Origin: Aquimarina sp. BL5
GTDB lineage: Bacteria; Bacteroidota; Bacteroidia; Flavobacteriales; Flavobacteriaceae
Assembly (NCBI RefSeq): GCF_003443675.1
Contig: NZ_CP031963.1
Location: 5,368,501-5,432,500, forward strand
DNA length: 64,000 bases
Reading direction: 5' to 3'
Of this stretch, positions 17,354 through 26,212 are shown one piece after another (within the stretch, counting starts at the first letter, position 1; every line of letters begins with the position of its first letter). The notes beneath the pieces are model-generated. The model ran no database searches. It was not told where the DNA came from and worked only from the letters and a program-made list of their open reading frames with translations. The position numbers and the translations under genes are program-made.

Positions 17354-18922
17354 TTACGCTGCTTTCTTTCTTTTTCGATACTTGCTAAAAACTATATAAC
17401 CAATCAGCGCGATCAAGAAGTAATAGAAATAAGATACAGGCTTTCCGTTACCACCTACTGTGGTAAATAGACGCTCCCATCGTATTTTATTAAAAAGTCC
17501 TTTGGCATTGGTATCCCAGCTCATCCAGATAAAAACAGGTTTCCCTACAATATGATTTGCTGGTACATACCCCCAAGCCCGACTATCCTCACTATTATGA
17601 CGATTGTCACCCATCATCCAGTAATAATCTTGTTTAAAAGTATATGTGTCGATAGGATTTCCGTTTAATAATACCTGAGTTTTATTAACAGATAATTTAT
17701 TGTCAATTCCCATTTCAGATCCTTCATAGACTTCTATGATTCTTCGATATAAAGAAAAACTTTTAAGGTCCATTTTTACTGTTTTTCCAGCTTCCGGGAT
17801 ATAAATGGCACCAAAATTATCTCGGTTCCAGTTTACTTTGCCACTATTAGGAAAAATACCAAACTCTTTCTTTCCAGGAGGAGTGATTGTTCTTTTTATG
17901 CTAGTTACATTAGGATGATTTTTAAACTTAGTAGCAGCTTCTTCTGTTAGTCCTCCTGATTGAAATATTTCATTATTATAACCAAACTCGTTTGGTTTAA
18001 TCCCATAACGATTGTACAGATTTTGGGTATTAAAACGATTACCTTTCGTAGTCCCCGTGTAGGAAAACTGTAGTTGAGCTCTATCAGGTAACTCAGTTTG
18101 TTTCCCATTGATATAGACATATCCATCAACAACCGATAAGGAATCACCAGGGACACCTACACACCGTTTTACGTAATTAGACTTTTTATCAATAGGTTTA
18201 TAGACATGAATCCCAGATGGATCTCTAAAAAAACGTACCGTATCGACTGGCCAGCTAAATACAACAATATCATTGCGTTTAATTTTCTGAAAACCTGGTA
18301 ATCTGAAATATGGATATTGTATATCGCTATTATATGATTTAGTCTTTATTACTGGAATAGTGTCATGTACCATAGGAAAAGAAACCGATGTCATAGGTGT
18401 TCTAGCACCATAATGAAACTTACTCACAAACAAGAAGTCTCCTACCAATAGTGTTCTTTCTAAAGATCCAGTAGGTATGGTATAAGGCTGCATAAAGTAT
18501 GTATGCACTAGTGTCGCTGCAACTACTGCAAAAAGAATAGAGCTTATCCATTCTCCAGTACTAGTTTTCGGTTTTAGATCTCTATCTTCTATGTGTTTAA
18601 CATCTAGCATATAGTTTACATAGTAGATATAGAATCCTAATGTTACGATTACAAGTATAGTATCTGTTGTGGCGTTTTTCCCAAAACTTCTAATGGTTTC
18701 TACCCATATTACAGGAAGCATGATTACATTGATCACAGGGATAAACAATAATATAACCCACCACCACGGACGATTAATTATTTTCATTAATACTACTGCA
18801 TTGTATACTGGTACTCCTGCTTCCCAAGCTTTTCTTCCTGCTTTAACGTATAATTTCCAAGTTCCTAAGAAATGTATTACTTGTACCGCCAGGAAAAATA
18901 TAAACCATTCTGATAGTGTCAT
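17354..18922 (-). CDS. lepB: Signal peptidase I
   Basis: This 522-residue S26 peptidase removes signal peptides at the outer face of the inner membrane. Four hydrophobic segments precede the catalytic domain (about 5-25, 52-74, 86-106, 126-142). The nucleophile is Ser153 in PTGSLERT, with Leu where most bacteria have Met. The general base is Lys252 in YVKRCVGVPGD. The late box MGDNRHNSEDSRAWGYV is intact. The protein is roughly twice the usual Gram-negative size, as is common in Bacteroidota, with a large insertion between catalytic segments. A further helix near 500-515 ends in a basic tail. Confidence 0.95.
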   Translation of the reverse strand: MTLSEWFIFFLAVQVIHFLGTWKLYVKAGRKAWEAGVPVYNAVVLMKIINRPWWWVILLFIPVINVIMLPVIWVETIRSFGKNATTDTILVIVTLGFYIYYVNYMLDVKHIEDRDLKPKTSTGEWISSILFAVVAATLVHTYFMQPYTIPTGSLERTLLVGDFLFVSKFHYGARTPMTSVSFPMVHDTIPVIKTKSYNSDIQYPYFRLPGFQKIKRNDIVVFSWPVDTVRFFRDPSGIHVYKPIDKKSNYVKRCVGVPGDSLSVVDGYVYINGKQTELPDRAQLQFSYTGTTKGNRFNTQNLYNRYGIKPNEFGYNNEIFQSGGLTEEAATKFKNHPNVTSIKRTITPPGKKEFGIFPNSGKVNWNRDNFGAIYIPEAGKTVKMDLKSFSLYRRIIEVYEGSEMGIDNKLSVNKTQVLLNGNPIDTYTFKQDYYWMMGDNRHNSEDSRAWGYVPANHIVGKPVFIWMSWDTNAKGLFNKIRWERLFTTVGGNGKPVSYFYYFLIALIGYIVFSKYRKRKKAA

Positions 18923-18986
18923 TCTATATATGTTTTTAGTATAAGTGTAAGTAACATCAAAAGTGTTACACTTTTTCTTTTTTTAG

Positions 18987-19685
18987 TTATAGACCTAAAA
19001 CGTCTTTCATCCCGAAAACTCCTGTTTTACCAGATAACCATTCTGCAGCTACAACGGCACCAAGTGCGAATCCCTGACGATTATGTGCAGTATGTTTGAT
19101 TTCTATATCATCTACTGCTGATGTATAGGTAACCGTATGTGTACCAGGAACGTTTTCAATTCTTTTTGCTACAATAGGAATTGTGTTATCGTCTCCCTTG
19201 TCTAATTGCCAAGCATCCTTATCAGTGTTTTCTATAATCCCTTCTGCTAATGTAATTGCCGTTCCGCTAGGAGCATCCAATTTCTGAGTATGATGAATTT
19301 CTTCCATATGGATGTCATATCCATCTATTGGATTCATCATGTTAGCTAATTTTTTGTTTAATTCAAAAAATAGGTTAACCCCTAAGCTGTAATTTGAAGC
19401 GTAAATAAAACCACCTCTTTTTTCCTTACAAAGAGATACGATATGATCATAATGATCCAGCCAACCTGTGGTTCCTGAAACAATAGGTACCCCAGCGTTA
19501 AAGCAGTTCGTAATGTTATTTACTGCAGCGGATGGAATGCTAAAATCAATAGCTACATCAGCAACAGATACATCATATTCTTTATCATCCTTATCTACGG
19601 TGAGTACAATAGTATGACCTCTTTCTGTAGCAATTTTTTCTATGGTTTTACCCATTCTGCCATATCCTAGTAGCGCAATATTCAT
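18987..19685 (-). CDS. dapB: 4-hydroxy-tetrahydrodipicolinate reductase
   Basis: This 232-residue enzyme reduces dihydrodipicolinate with NAD(P)H on the lysine/diaminopimelate route. It has an N-terminal nucleotide-binding GYGRMG, the SGTTGW segment, and the catalytic EIHHTQKLDAPSGTA with paired histidines and Lys. It is shorter than the E. coli enzyme (about 270), as in other Bacteroidota. It lies between a DUF5683 gene upstream and lepB downstream in a minus-strand run. Confidence 0.95.
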   Translation of the reverse strand: MNIALLGYGRMGKTIEKIATERGHTIVLTVDKDDKEYDVSVADVAIDFSIPSAAVNNITNCFNAGVPIVSGTTGWLDHYDHIVSLCKEKRGGFIYASNYSLGVNLFFELNKKLANMMNPIDGYDIHMEEIHHTQKLDAPSGTAITLAEGIIENTDKDAWQLDKGDDNTIPIVAKRIENVPGTHTVTYTSAVDDIEIKHTAHNRQGFALGAVVAAEWLSGKTGVFGMKDVLGL

Positions 19686-19711
19686 ATTTTTAGTGATGGT
19701 GGTTATAAAAT

Positions 19712-20323
19712 TTAGAAACTGTAATTTAGTGACATACCATAATTGGGTTTACCACCTAATTCATTAAAATTTACTTTTGGTTTAAAGGATAGGTCTTTAG
19801 AAACATTAAATTGCTGTAAATGAGCAGTTACATTGGCATCAATGATATTTAGTACATATAAACCTACTGTAATCATTATTGATAATTCCTGATCCTTTCT
19901 AAAGCGTCGTTGTCGATCTATTAATTGTTCATTAGTAAGAACAGATAATCTATTGGTCGGATCATCTGGGACACCTGCTAATCTACTTTTATAAAAATCA
20001 CGAGCTTCGGTATACAAATCATTATTAAATTTATAATAATATATTCCGGCTCCCAGCGCACCATAAACAATCGGTATTTTCCAATACTTTCCGGTATGAG
20101 CTTGTCCGAGTCCTGGTAAGATAGCTGAATAAAAAGCCGCCCGAGCAGGAGCTAAGGGTTCATAAGGTCTTAATTTTTGATTCTTTTTCTTCTTCTTTTT
20201 TACGGCTACTTCTTCAGTAACCACTTTTAGTTCTTCGTTTTCATTCTCTTCTTGAGAAAAAATAGAATGAACACAAAAAAACAGGAATAGGATAATATAA
20301 AAGGACTTAGTTTTCACTATCAA
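19712..20323 (-). CDS. DUF5683 protein
   Basis: This 203-residue protein has an N-terminal signal or membrane segment (about 5-24), a lysine-rich stretch (KKKKKK near 44), and the family core beginning LRPYEPLAPARAAFYSAILPGLGQ. Small glycine-rich helices and a C-terminal beta part ending GMSLNYSF follow. The aromatic terminal strand suggests association with the outer membrane or a secreted beta structure. Its start overlaps the parB end by 17 bases, so it is translationally linked to the segregation genes. Role unknown. Confidence 0.75.
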   Translation of the reverse strand: MIVKTKSFYIILFLFFCVHSIFSQEENENEELKVVTEEVAVKKKKKKNQKLRPYEPLAPARAAFYSAILPGLGQAHTGKYWKIPIVYGALGAGIYYYKFNNDLYTEARDFYKSRLAGVPDDPTNRLSVLTNEQLIDRQRRFRKDQELSIMITVGLYVLNIIDANVTAHLQQFNVSKDLSFKPKVNFNELGGKPNYGMSLNYSF

Positions 20324-21212
20324 TGAGTTTCTTTAGGCGTTTAAAATCTTCTTCTGAAGAAAACGGGATAATTAATTTCCCACGTCCGTTACTGGAAACC
20401 TTCACGTCAATCTTTGCTCCAAAATACTCTGAGAAATCTTTGATTCCTTTTAGGATATATTGGGGAGCTTTACTTTCCGTTTTTTCAGTAGTAGGTTTTT
20501 CTTCTTTGTTATTTAAAGACCTAACTAATTTTTCAGTGTTACGAACAGATAATGAATCTCCAATAATTTTTTCATAAATATCAAGCTGTTGTTGCTGATC
20601 TTGGATATTAATCAATGCTCTTCCATGACCCATAGAGATAAATCCATCTCGAATACCAGTTTGTACAATAGGATCTAATTTTAATAATCTTAAGTAATTA
20701 GCAATCGTAGATCTTTTTTTACCTACACGATCACTTAATTGTTCTTGGGTTAGTTTAATCTCATCGATTAATCTTTGATAGGATAATGAAATCTCGATAG
20801 GGTCTAAATCCTGACGTTGAATATTTTCTACCAGTGCCATTGTCAATGACTCTTGGTCATCTGCAATACGAATATAGGCGGGAATGGTTTTTAATCCAAC
20901 CAATTTAGACGCTCTAAAACGTCTTTCTCCACTTACTAGTTGATACTTGTCAAAATCTAACTTACGAACTGTAATCGGCTGGATTACACCTATTTCTTTT
21001 ATAGAAGTAGCAAGTTCTTGTAGTGTTTCATCATTAAAACTTGTACGCGGCTGAAAAGGATTTACTTCAATACTAGTGAGATCCAATTCTATAATATTTC
21101 CAACCACTTTATCGGCATTTTTATCTTCTGCCGATTTGATATCATTTTCCGGGTCTTTCAGTAAAGCTGATAACCCTCTGCCTAAAGCTTGTTTTTTCTT
21201 TGCCTTCGCCAT
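20307..21212 (-). CDS. parB: Chromosome partition protein ParB
   Basis: This 301-residue CTPase and parS-binding protein has an N-terminal KKQALGRGLSALL, the ParB nuclease-like domain with ENPFQPR-type and SGERRFRAS motifs (about 45-130), the ENIQRQDLDPIE arginine box, an HTH region (about 155-205), and a C-terminal dimerisation part. It starts 6 bases after parA. Chromosomal parABS loci are usually near the origin, but I find no good parS in this window. Confidence 0.95.
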   Translation of the reverse strand: MAKAKKKQALGRGLSALLKDPENDIKSAEDKNADKVVGNIIELDLTSIEVNPFQPRTSFNDETLQELATSIKEIGVIQPITVRKLDFDKYQLVSGERRFRASKLVGLKTIPAYIRIADDQESLTMALVENIQRQDLDPIEISLSYQRLIDEIKLTQEQLSDRVGKKRSTIANYLRLLKLDPIVQTGIRDGFISMGHGRALINIQDQQQQLDIYEKIIGDSLSVRNTEKLVRSLNNKEEKPTTEKTESKAPQYILKGIKDFSEYFGAKIDVKVSSNGRGKLIIPFSSEEDFKRLKKLIDSEN

Positions 21213-21218
21213 GAATCC

Positions 21219-21983
21219 TTAACTATTTTTCTTTATAATCTCGTGCGCCAAACTTAAGTAATTGCTGGCACCTTTACTAGAAGCATCGTAATTTATTATG
21301 CTTTCGCCATAACTAGGTGCTTCGCTTAAACGGATATTTCTCTGAATGATTGTTTTAAAAACCATTTCATTAAAATGTTTTTGTACTTCTTCGACTACTT
21401 GATTAGATAATCGCAACCTAGAGTCATACATGGTTAACAATAACCCTTCGATATCCAGATGTTGATTGTGGATTTTCTGAACACTTTTTATTGTATTTAG
21501 TAATTTTCCTAAACCTTCAAGCGCAAAATATTCACATTGAATAGGAATAATTACCGAATCCGATGCTGTAAGTGCATTAAGTGTTAACAAACCAAGTGAT
21601 GGAGCGCAGTCTATCAAAATATAATCATATGCTGATTTAAGATGTTCAATAGCCTTTTTTAGCATATATTCTCGTTCGTCCTTATCTACTAGTTCAATCT
21701 CTATAGCCACCAGATCAATATGCGCTGGTATAATATCTACATTAGGAGAATTAGTCTCTAATATTGCCTCTTCAGGTTTAATAGTATGTTCCAGAATCTG
21801 ATAGGTTCCTTTTTCAATACTTTCCACGTCTAGTCCCAGTCCCGAAGTCGCATTGGCTTGAGGGTCTGCATCTATTAGTAATACTTTTTTCTCTAATACT
21901 CCTAGAGAAGCTGCTAAATTTACAGAAGTGGTTGTTTTACCAACACCACCTTTTTGATTGGCAATCGCTATTATTTTACCCAT
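21219..21983 (-). CDS. parA: Chromosome partition ATPase ParA (Soj)
   Basis: This 254-residue deviant Walker ATPase segregates origins with ParB. The Walker A motif is KGGVGKTTTSVNLAASL near residues 10-26, followed by VLLIDADPQANATSGL and YILIDCAPSLGLLTLNAL. It has no N-terminal HTH, so it is a chromosomal rather than plasmid type Ia ParA. It is first in the run parA-parB-DUF5683-dapB-lepB-wbqC. Confidence 0.96.
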   Translation of the reverse strand: MGKIIAIANQKGGVGKTTTSVNLAASLGVLEKKVLLIDADPQANATSGLGLDVESIEKGTYQILEHTIKPEEAILETNSPNVDIIPAHIDLVAIEIELVDKDEREYMLKKAIEHLKSAYDYILIDCAPSLGLLTLNALTASDSVIIPIQCEYFALEGLGKLLNTIKSVQKIHNQHLDIEGLLLTMYDSRLRLSNQVVEEVQKHFNEMVFKTIIQRNIRLSEAPSYGESIINYDASSKGASNYLSLAHEIIKKNS

Positions 21984-22061
21984 GTGGGGAGATTTGGATT
22001 TAAGCGATAAAAATACAATTAATTATACATTATAAAAATGAAAAATATTAACAGTGTTTAA

Positions 22062-22094
22062 TAAAAAAGGCCATCAGCTGAAACTGATGGCCTT
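22062..22094 (-). terminator. Intrinsic terminator after the M16 peptidase gene
   Basis: An 11-bp perfect stem (22067-22077 with 22084-22094) and a 6-base loop, followed on the minus strand by TTTTTTA. It lies 22 bases beyond the peptidase stop codon. Confidence 0.9.
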
Positions 22095-22116
22095 CGGGAT
22101 GAATAATAAGTTTAAA

Positions 22117-24969
22117 TTATTCTTTTTCTGGCATTAGTATACCTAAAATATATCCAGCATCTACATATTTTTTAGCTACATTCTGAATATCTTGTTTAGA
22201 TAACTTTATGATAGTTTCAGCATAGGTTTCTCCAATCACTATTGGTGTTTGATTATAATCCGCATTCTGAAGATTGCTCAGCCAAAATGAGTTTTGTTTA
22301 CTTTTTTCTTTATAGTCTAATAATCTAGATTCTTTAATTTTAGAAAGATCCTTATCAGTTGGTCCTTCTTTTACGATTTTTTGTAACTCGGCAATAGCGG
22401 CATCAGTTAATTTTTTTACGTTTTCCGGACCGCAAGGAAAACTTATGCTAAAGTTATAACTTCCATAGGGTAGTTTGTTAAGTCTTCCTCTAGCACCGAC
22501 ACCATAAACACCACTTTCTTCTTCTCTCAGTTTTTCAATTAACTTAATAGAAAGGACTTCTCCCAGAACTTTTATGGCTAAATCTTCGGATTTATTATAT
22601 TCTGTTTCACCTCTCCAAATTATATTTACAGAGCTTTTGGGGTCTTTACCTTTGTATACTATTTTTTCATGAGCTCCAGATATTGGCCTAAAATCGGAAA
22701 CGTTATAGGTTTCATCTTTGCCAGTGTCTGGTAAACTAGCAATATACTTTTCTACATATTCTTTCAGTTTAACTTCCTCAATACTTCCTACTAGGTAGAA
22801 ATTGAACCCGCCAACACCTGCAAATCTCTCTTTATATTTTTGGTACGCAAGTTCATAATTAACGGCATCTAATTTTTCTGAAGTAGGAAAACCAGTATAT
22901 CTTGGGCTTTCCCCATATTGAAATTTATTAAACGCTTCACTAAAATAATTTTGTGGATTAGAAAGATAATTTGTTAAAAATCCTTTTTGTTTTTCTAGTT
23001 CTGTTCTAAATGCTTTCTCATCTTTATTTACATCCGTAAAGTATAAATACAGTTGTTGGAATAGTGTTTCCATATCTTTAGGAGTTGTAAAACCATTGAA
23101 ACCTTCAGAGATGCTACCTATATAGGGGCTTAATGCGACAATTTTTCCAGACATCACTTTCCTGATGTCATTACGTGATAGTCCACCTAAACCGGTTTGT
23201 GATACACTACCACTTCCAAAAGTAATTTGCAGATATTCTTCATCAGTATATAAAGAGTTTCCTCCATAACTAAATGCAGAAAATAAAATTTCATCGTTTT
23301 TAAAATCAGTTTTTTTATAGGTGATTCTTGCTCCGTTGCTTAATTCTAGAACTGTATAACCTAATTTTTCATTAGTTTTAGAAGAAACGATTTTTCCAGG
23401 AACCGGCATATTTTCGATCAGGTTTTCACGAACTTCTTCGTCCTTATAATCTTCGATTTCAGAAGTCTCTACTGCATTTAATAAGGAAATGATTTCTTCT
23501 TTTGTAACCTGCTTTAGTCCTTCTTTTTCTGGTCCAGTCATTACTACGACACGGTTATCATCGTGTAAAAAATTCTTAATTAACTCATTTACTTCTTCTA
23601 GAGTAATGGTTGGTAATTGTGATATTGTATATTCATATTCCCATTCGATTCCAGGAATAGGTTCCTGTTCAAGGTAGTTATTAATATATTCTCCTATGAT
23701 TCTATTAGATTCTCTTTTATCTTTATCCTTGAACGATTTTTCCCATCTTGCCGAAATATCTTTTTTTGCTCTATCCAGTTCTCCTTTTTTGAATCCGTAT
23801 TGTTGTACTCTTTTGTTCTCCTGTAGAATTACTTTCAAAGCATTAAGTTGTCCAGTTTCAGAAGTCAAAGCGAACGACTGATATGCTTTCTTATTTCTTG
23901 CGAAAATGCCACTGTGGCTACTCCCTGCAAATACGAAAGGTGGATTGGGTTTGTTTCTTAGTTCGTTAAGACGGTTATTCATCATTTGAGTAAAAACCCC
24001 CTCTACAATATTCTTTCTGTAATCACTTACCGTAGTCATTGGTTCTGAAATCTCTCTATCCTTATACATTAGTCTTACAATAGAGTTAGATGCTTCTTTG
24101 TCTGAAACTACCGCGATAAGAGTTTCCTTGTGATTTGGCGTGCCATAAGTTTCTCTTTTTTTAGGATTCTCTGGCATTTGGATACCGCTGAAATGATCTT
24201 TTATCTTTTGTTCTAAAATTGTAACATCGAGATCTCCAACAGCAACTACTGACATTAAATCAGGTCTGTACCAATCTTTATAATAGCTTCTTACATCTTC
24301 ATATTTAAAGTTTTCGAGATTTTCTTTTGTACCTATAGGCAAACGTTCAGAATATTTAGAATTATAGGCAATTATGGGTAAGTATTTTTGAAGCATTCTT
24401 TCATTAGCACCTTTACCTATGCGATACTCTTCTAGGACAACACCTCTTTCTCCATCAATCCCTTCTTCTGTTAGCTCCGCATTGTGCGCCCAATCTTCAA
24501 TTATTTGGAAACCTTTTTCTAACTTTTCGGGATCATCACTAGGGATAGGCAATATATACACTGTTTGGTCAAAGCTGGTATATGCATTCAAATCTGCGCC
24601 AAATTTTACTCCAATAGTTTGTAAGTAGTCAATCAGATCATTCTTTTTGAAATTCTTCGTGCCATTGAAGTTCATGTGCTCCATAAAATGAGCAAGTCCT
24701 AATTGATTTTCATTTTCTAAAATGGATCCTGCATTTACAACTAGCCTTAGTTCTACTTTATCTTCTGGTTTTCCATTGTTTCGGATGTAATAGGTGAGGC
24801 CATTATCTAATTTTCCTATTTTTACATTAGGGTCTACCGGGATTTTTGCCTCATTTTCTATACTATTAGATACTCCCGATTCTTTATTAGTTGTTTGTGC
24901 AATTATAGTAAGTGGGATGCTACATAAAAATGCTCCGATAAGCGCTATAGAAATTTTTTTCCTCTTCAT
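22117..24969 (-). CDS. M16 family zinc metallopeptidase (pitrilysin-like)
   Basis: This 950-residue periplasmic peptidase has an N-terminal signal or membrane segment (about 5-25) followed by two M16 halves. The inverted zinc motif is HFMEH (His94, Glu97, His98), with the distal EEYRIGKG glutamate region near 190. The second half lacks the zinc motif, as is usual, and includes GVYGVGARGRLNKLPYG. It probably degrades short peptides. It is monocistronic, with a clear terminator downstream and a 275-base gap upstream. Confidence 0.93.
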   Translation of the reverse strand: MKRKKISIALIGAFLCSIPLTIIAQTTNKESGVSNSIENEAKIPVDPNVKIGKLDNGLTYYIRNNGKPEDKVELRLVVNAGSILENENQLGLAHFMEHMNFNGTKNFKKNDLIDYLQTIGVKFGADLNAYTSFDQTVYILPIPSDDPEKLEKGFQIIEDWAHNAELTEEGIDGERGVVLEEYRIGKGANERMLQKYLPIIAYNSKYSERLPIGTKENLENFKYEDVRSYYKDWYRPDLMSVVAVGDLDVTILEQKIKDHFSGIQMPENPKKRETYGTPNHKETLIAVVSDKEASNSIVRLMYKDREISEPMTTVSDYRKNIVEGVFTQMMNNRLNELRNKPNPPFVFAGSSHSGIFARNKKAYQSFALTSETGQLNALKVILQENKRVQQYGFKKGELDRAKKDISARWEKSFKDKDKRESNRIIGEYINNYLEQEPIPGIEWEYEYTISQLPTITLEEVNELIKNFLHDDNRVVVMTGPEKEGLKQVTKEEIISLLNAVETSEIEDYKDEEVRENLIENMPVPGKIVSSKTNEKLGYTVLELSNGARITYKKTDFKNDEILFSAFSYGGNSLYTDEEYLQITFGSGSVSQTGLGGLSRNDIRKVMSGKIVALSPYIGSISEGFNGFTTPKDMETLFQQLYLYFTDVNKDEKAFRTELEKQKGFLTNYLSNPQNYFSEAFNKFQYGESPRYTGFPTSEKLDAVNYELAYQKYKERFAGVGGFNFYLVGSIEEVKLKEYVEKYIASLPDTGKDETYNVSDFRPISGAHEKIVYKGKDPKSSVNIIWRGETEYNKSEDLAIKVLGEVLSIKLIEKLREEESGVYGVGARGRLNKLPYGSYNFSISFPCGPENVKKLTDAAIAELQKIVKEGPTDKDLSKIKESRLLDYKEKSKQNSFWLSNLQNADYNQTPIVIGETYAETIIKLSKQDIQNVAKKYVDAGYILGILMPEKE

Positions 24970-25180
24970 TGATGAATTATTAGTATAAACTCGTTCTAGA
25001 ATTTACTAGAAGCCTAAAATAGTTAAAAAATCGATTTAAAGAATATTGTAAGAGATAGGGGGTGACTAATTAATTTTTTATTTAACCTTTTTAAAATTCT
25101 CTTGAATATTACTTTAATAAACCATTATTTGCTAATACGTGTTCTTTAGTTTGTTTCTGTTAGACTCCATATGTATTTTA

Positions 25181-25220
25181 AAAAAAAAACTGAATACCAG
25201 AAAAAAATCCGATATTCAGT
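25181..25220 (-). terminator. Intrinsic terminator after the SDR gene
   Basis: An 8-bp stem (25189-25196 with 25213-25220) and a 16-base loop, followed on the minus strand by a run of nine T. It lies 25 bases past the stop codon of the SDR gene. Confidence 0.75.
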
Positions 25221-25244
25221 AATGTTCAATTTATATGATGTGTT

Positions 25245-26126
25245 TTATTTACTCTTTTTAGCTCGAATTGCAGCTTCTAGCATATCCCACATTTGCTCAG
25301 GAACTTGATCCAATAAGTTGAATTGTCCAGCTCCTTTCAGCCATTCTCCTCCATCTAATGTGATTACTTCACCATTAACATATGCAGAAAAATCAGAAAC
25401 AAGGTATGCTGCTAAGTTTGCTAATTCTTGATGTTCTCCTAAACGCTGTAGTGGTACTTTTTTAGAAAGATCAAACTTATCCTTCATATCTCCAGGTAAT
25501 AATCTATCCCAAGCACCTTTAGTTGGAAAAGGCCCTGGAGCAATTGCATTAAATCGCATTCCATATTTGGCCCATTCTACCGCAAGTGATCGTGTCATAG
25601 CTAATACTCCCGCTTTAGCAGTTGCACTTGGTACTACGTACGCAGAACCGGTCCAAGCATAAGTAGTCACTATGTTTAAAACATTAGTATTTTGATATTT
25701 TGTATCAATCCAGTGTTTTCCAAAAGCAAGAGTACAGTTTTTAGTTCCTTTTAGTACAATATCAATAATGGTATCAAAAGCATTAGCGGATAAACGTTCT
25801 GTAGGAGAGATAAAATTTCCTGCCGCGTTATTTAATAGTATATCTACGGTTCCGAATGCTTCTAAAACCTGATCTCTCATAGCTTCTACTTGATCATAAT
25901 GCCTTACATCACATTGTACAGGTATACAAGTTCCTCCTGTTTCTTCTTCAAGTTCTTTTACAGTACCTTGTAGTTTTTCGAGATTACGTGAGGTAATAGC
26001 TACTTTGGCACCAAGTTCCATAAAATACTTGGTCATTGATTTACCTAATCCGCTACCACCACCGGTAACTACAATGTTTTTTCCTTCCAAGGCCCCATCA
26101 CGAAGCATTTTATCAGTATAGCTCAT
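25245..26126 (-). CDS. SDR oxidoreductase, 2,4-dienoyl-CoA reductase-like
   Basis: This 293-residue short-chain dehydrogenase has TGGGSGLGK cofactor binding (about 21-29) and NNAAGNF. At the usual YxxxK site it reads VVPSATAK: Ser replaces the catalytic Tyr, as in mitochondrial 2,4-dienoyl-CoA reductase (DECR1), which it also resembles through KYGMRFNAIAPGPFPTKGAW. It therefore probably reduces dienoyl-CoA during oxidation of unsaturated fatty acids, using NADPH. It follows the methylmalonyl-CoA mutase large subunit on the same strand, separated by a strong hairpin. Confidence 0.85.
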   Translation of the reverse strand: MSYTDKMLRDGALEGKNIVVTGGGSGLGKSMTKYFMELGAKVAITSRNLEKLQGTVKELEEETGGTCIPVQCDVRHYDQVEAMRDQVLEAFGTVDILLNNAAGNFISPTERLSANAFDTIIDIVLKGTKNCTLAFGKHWIDTKYQNTNVLNIVTTYAWTGSAYVVPSATAKAGVLAMTRSLAVEWAKYGMRFNAIAPGPFPTKGAWDRLLPGDMKDKFDLSKKVPLQRLGEHQELANLAAYLVSDFSAYVNGEVITLDGGEWLKGAGQFNLLDQVPEQMWDMLEAAIRAKKSK

Positions 26127-26172
26127 ATGTTTTGTATTAATATCGTTCGTTATTTTTGTGAAAGTTACAATT

Positions 26173-26212
26173 TAATTTTAAAATACTATGCACGCATAGT
26201 ATTTTAAAATTA
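26173..26212 (-). terminator. 18-bp perfect hairpin overlapping the mutase stop codon
   Basis: An 18-bp perfect stem (26173-26190 with 26195-26212) with a CACG loop covers the stop codon of the mutase large subunit gene. The arms are AT-rich and the downstream strand is T-rich on the minus strand, so it can act as a terminator or a 3'-end stabiliser before the SDR gene. Which one cannot be told. Confidence 0.55.

Noticed and set aside
18943..18973. Stem with T run between dapB and lepB
   Set aside because: The T run lies on the plus strand while both flanking genes are on the minus strand, so it would not terminate either.
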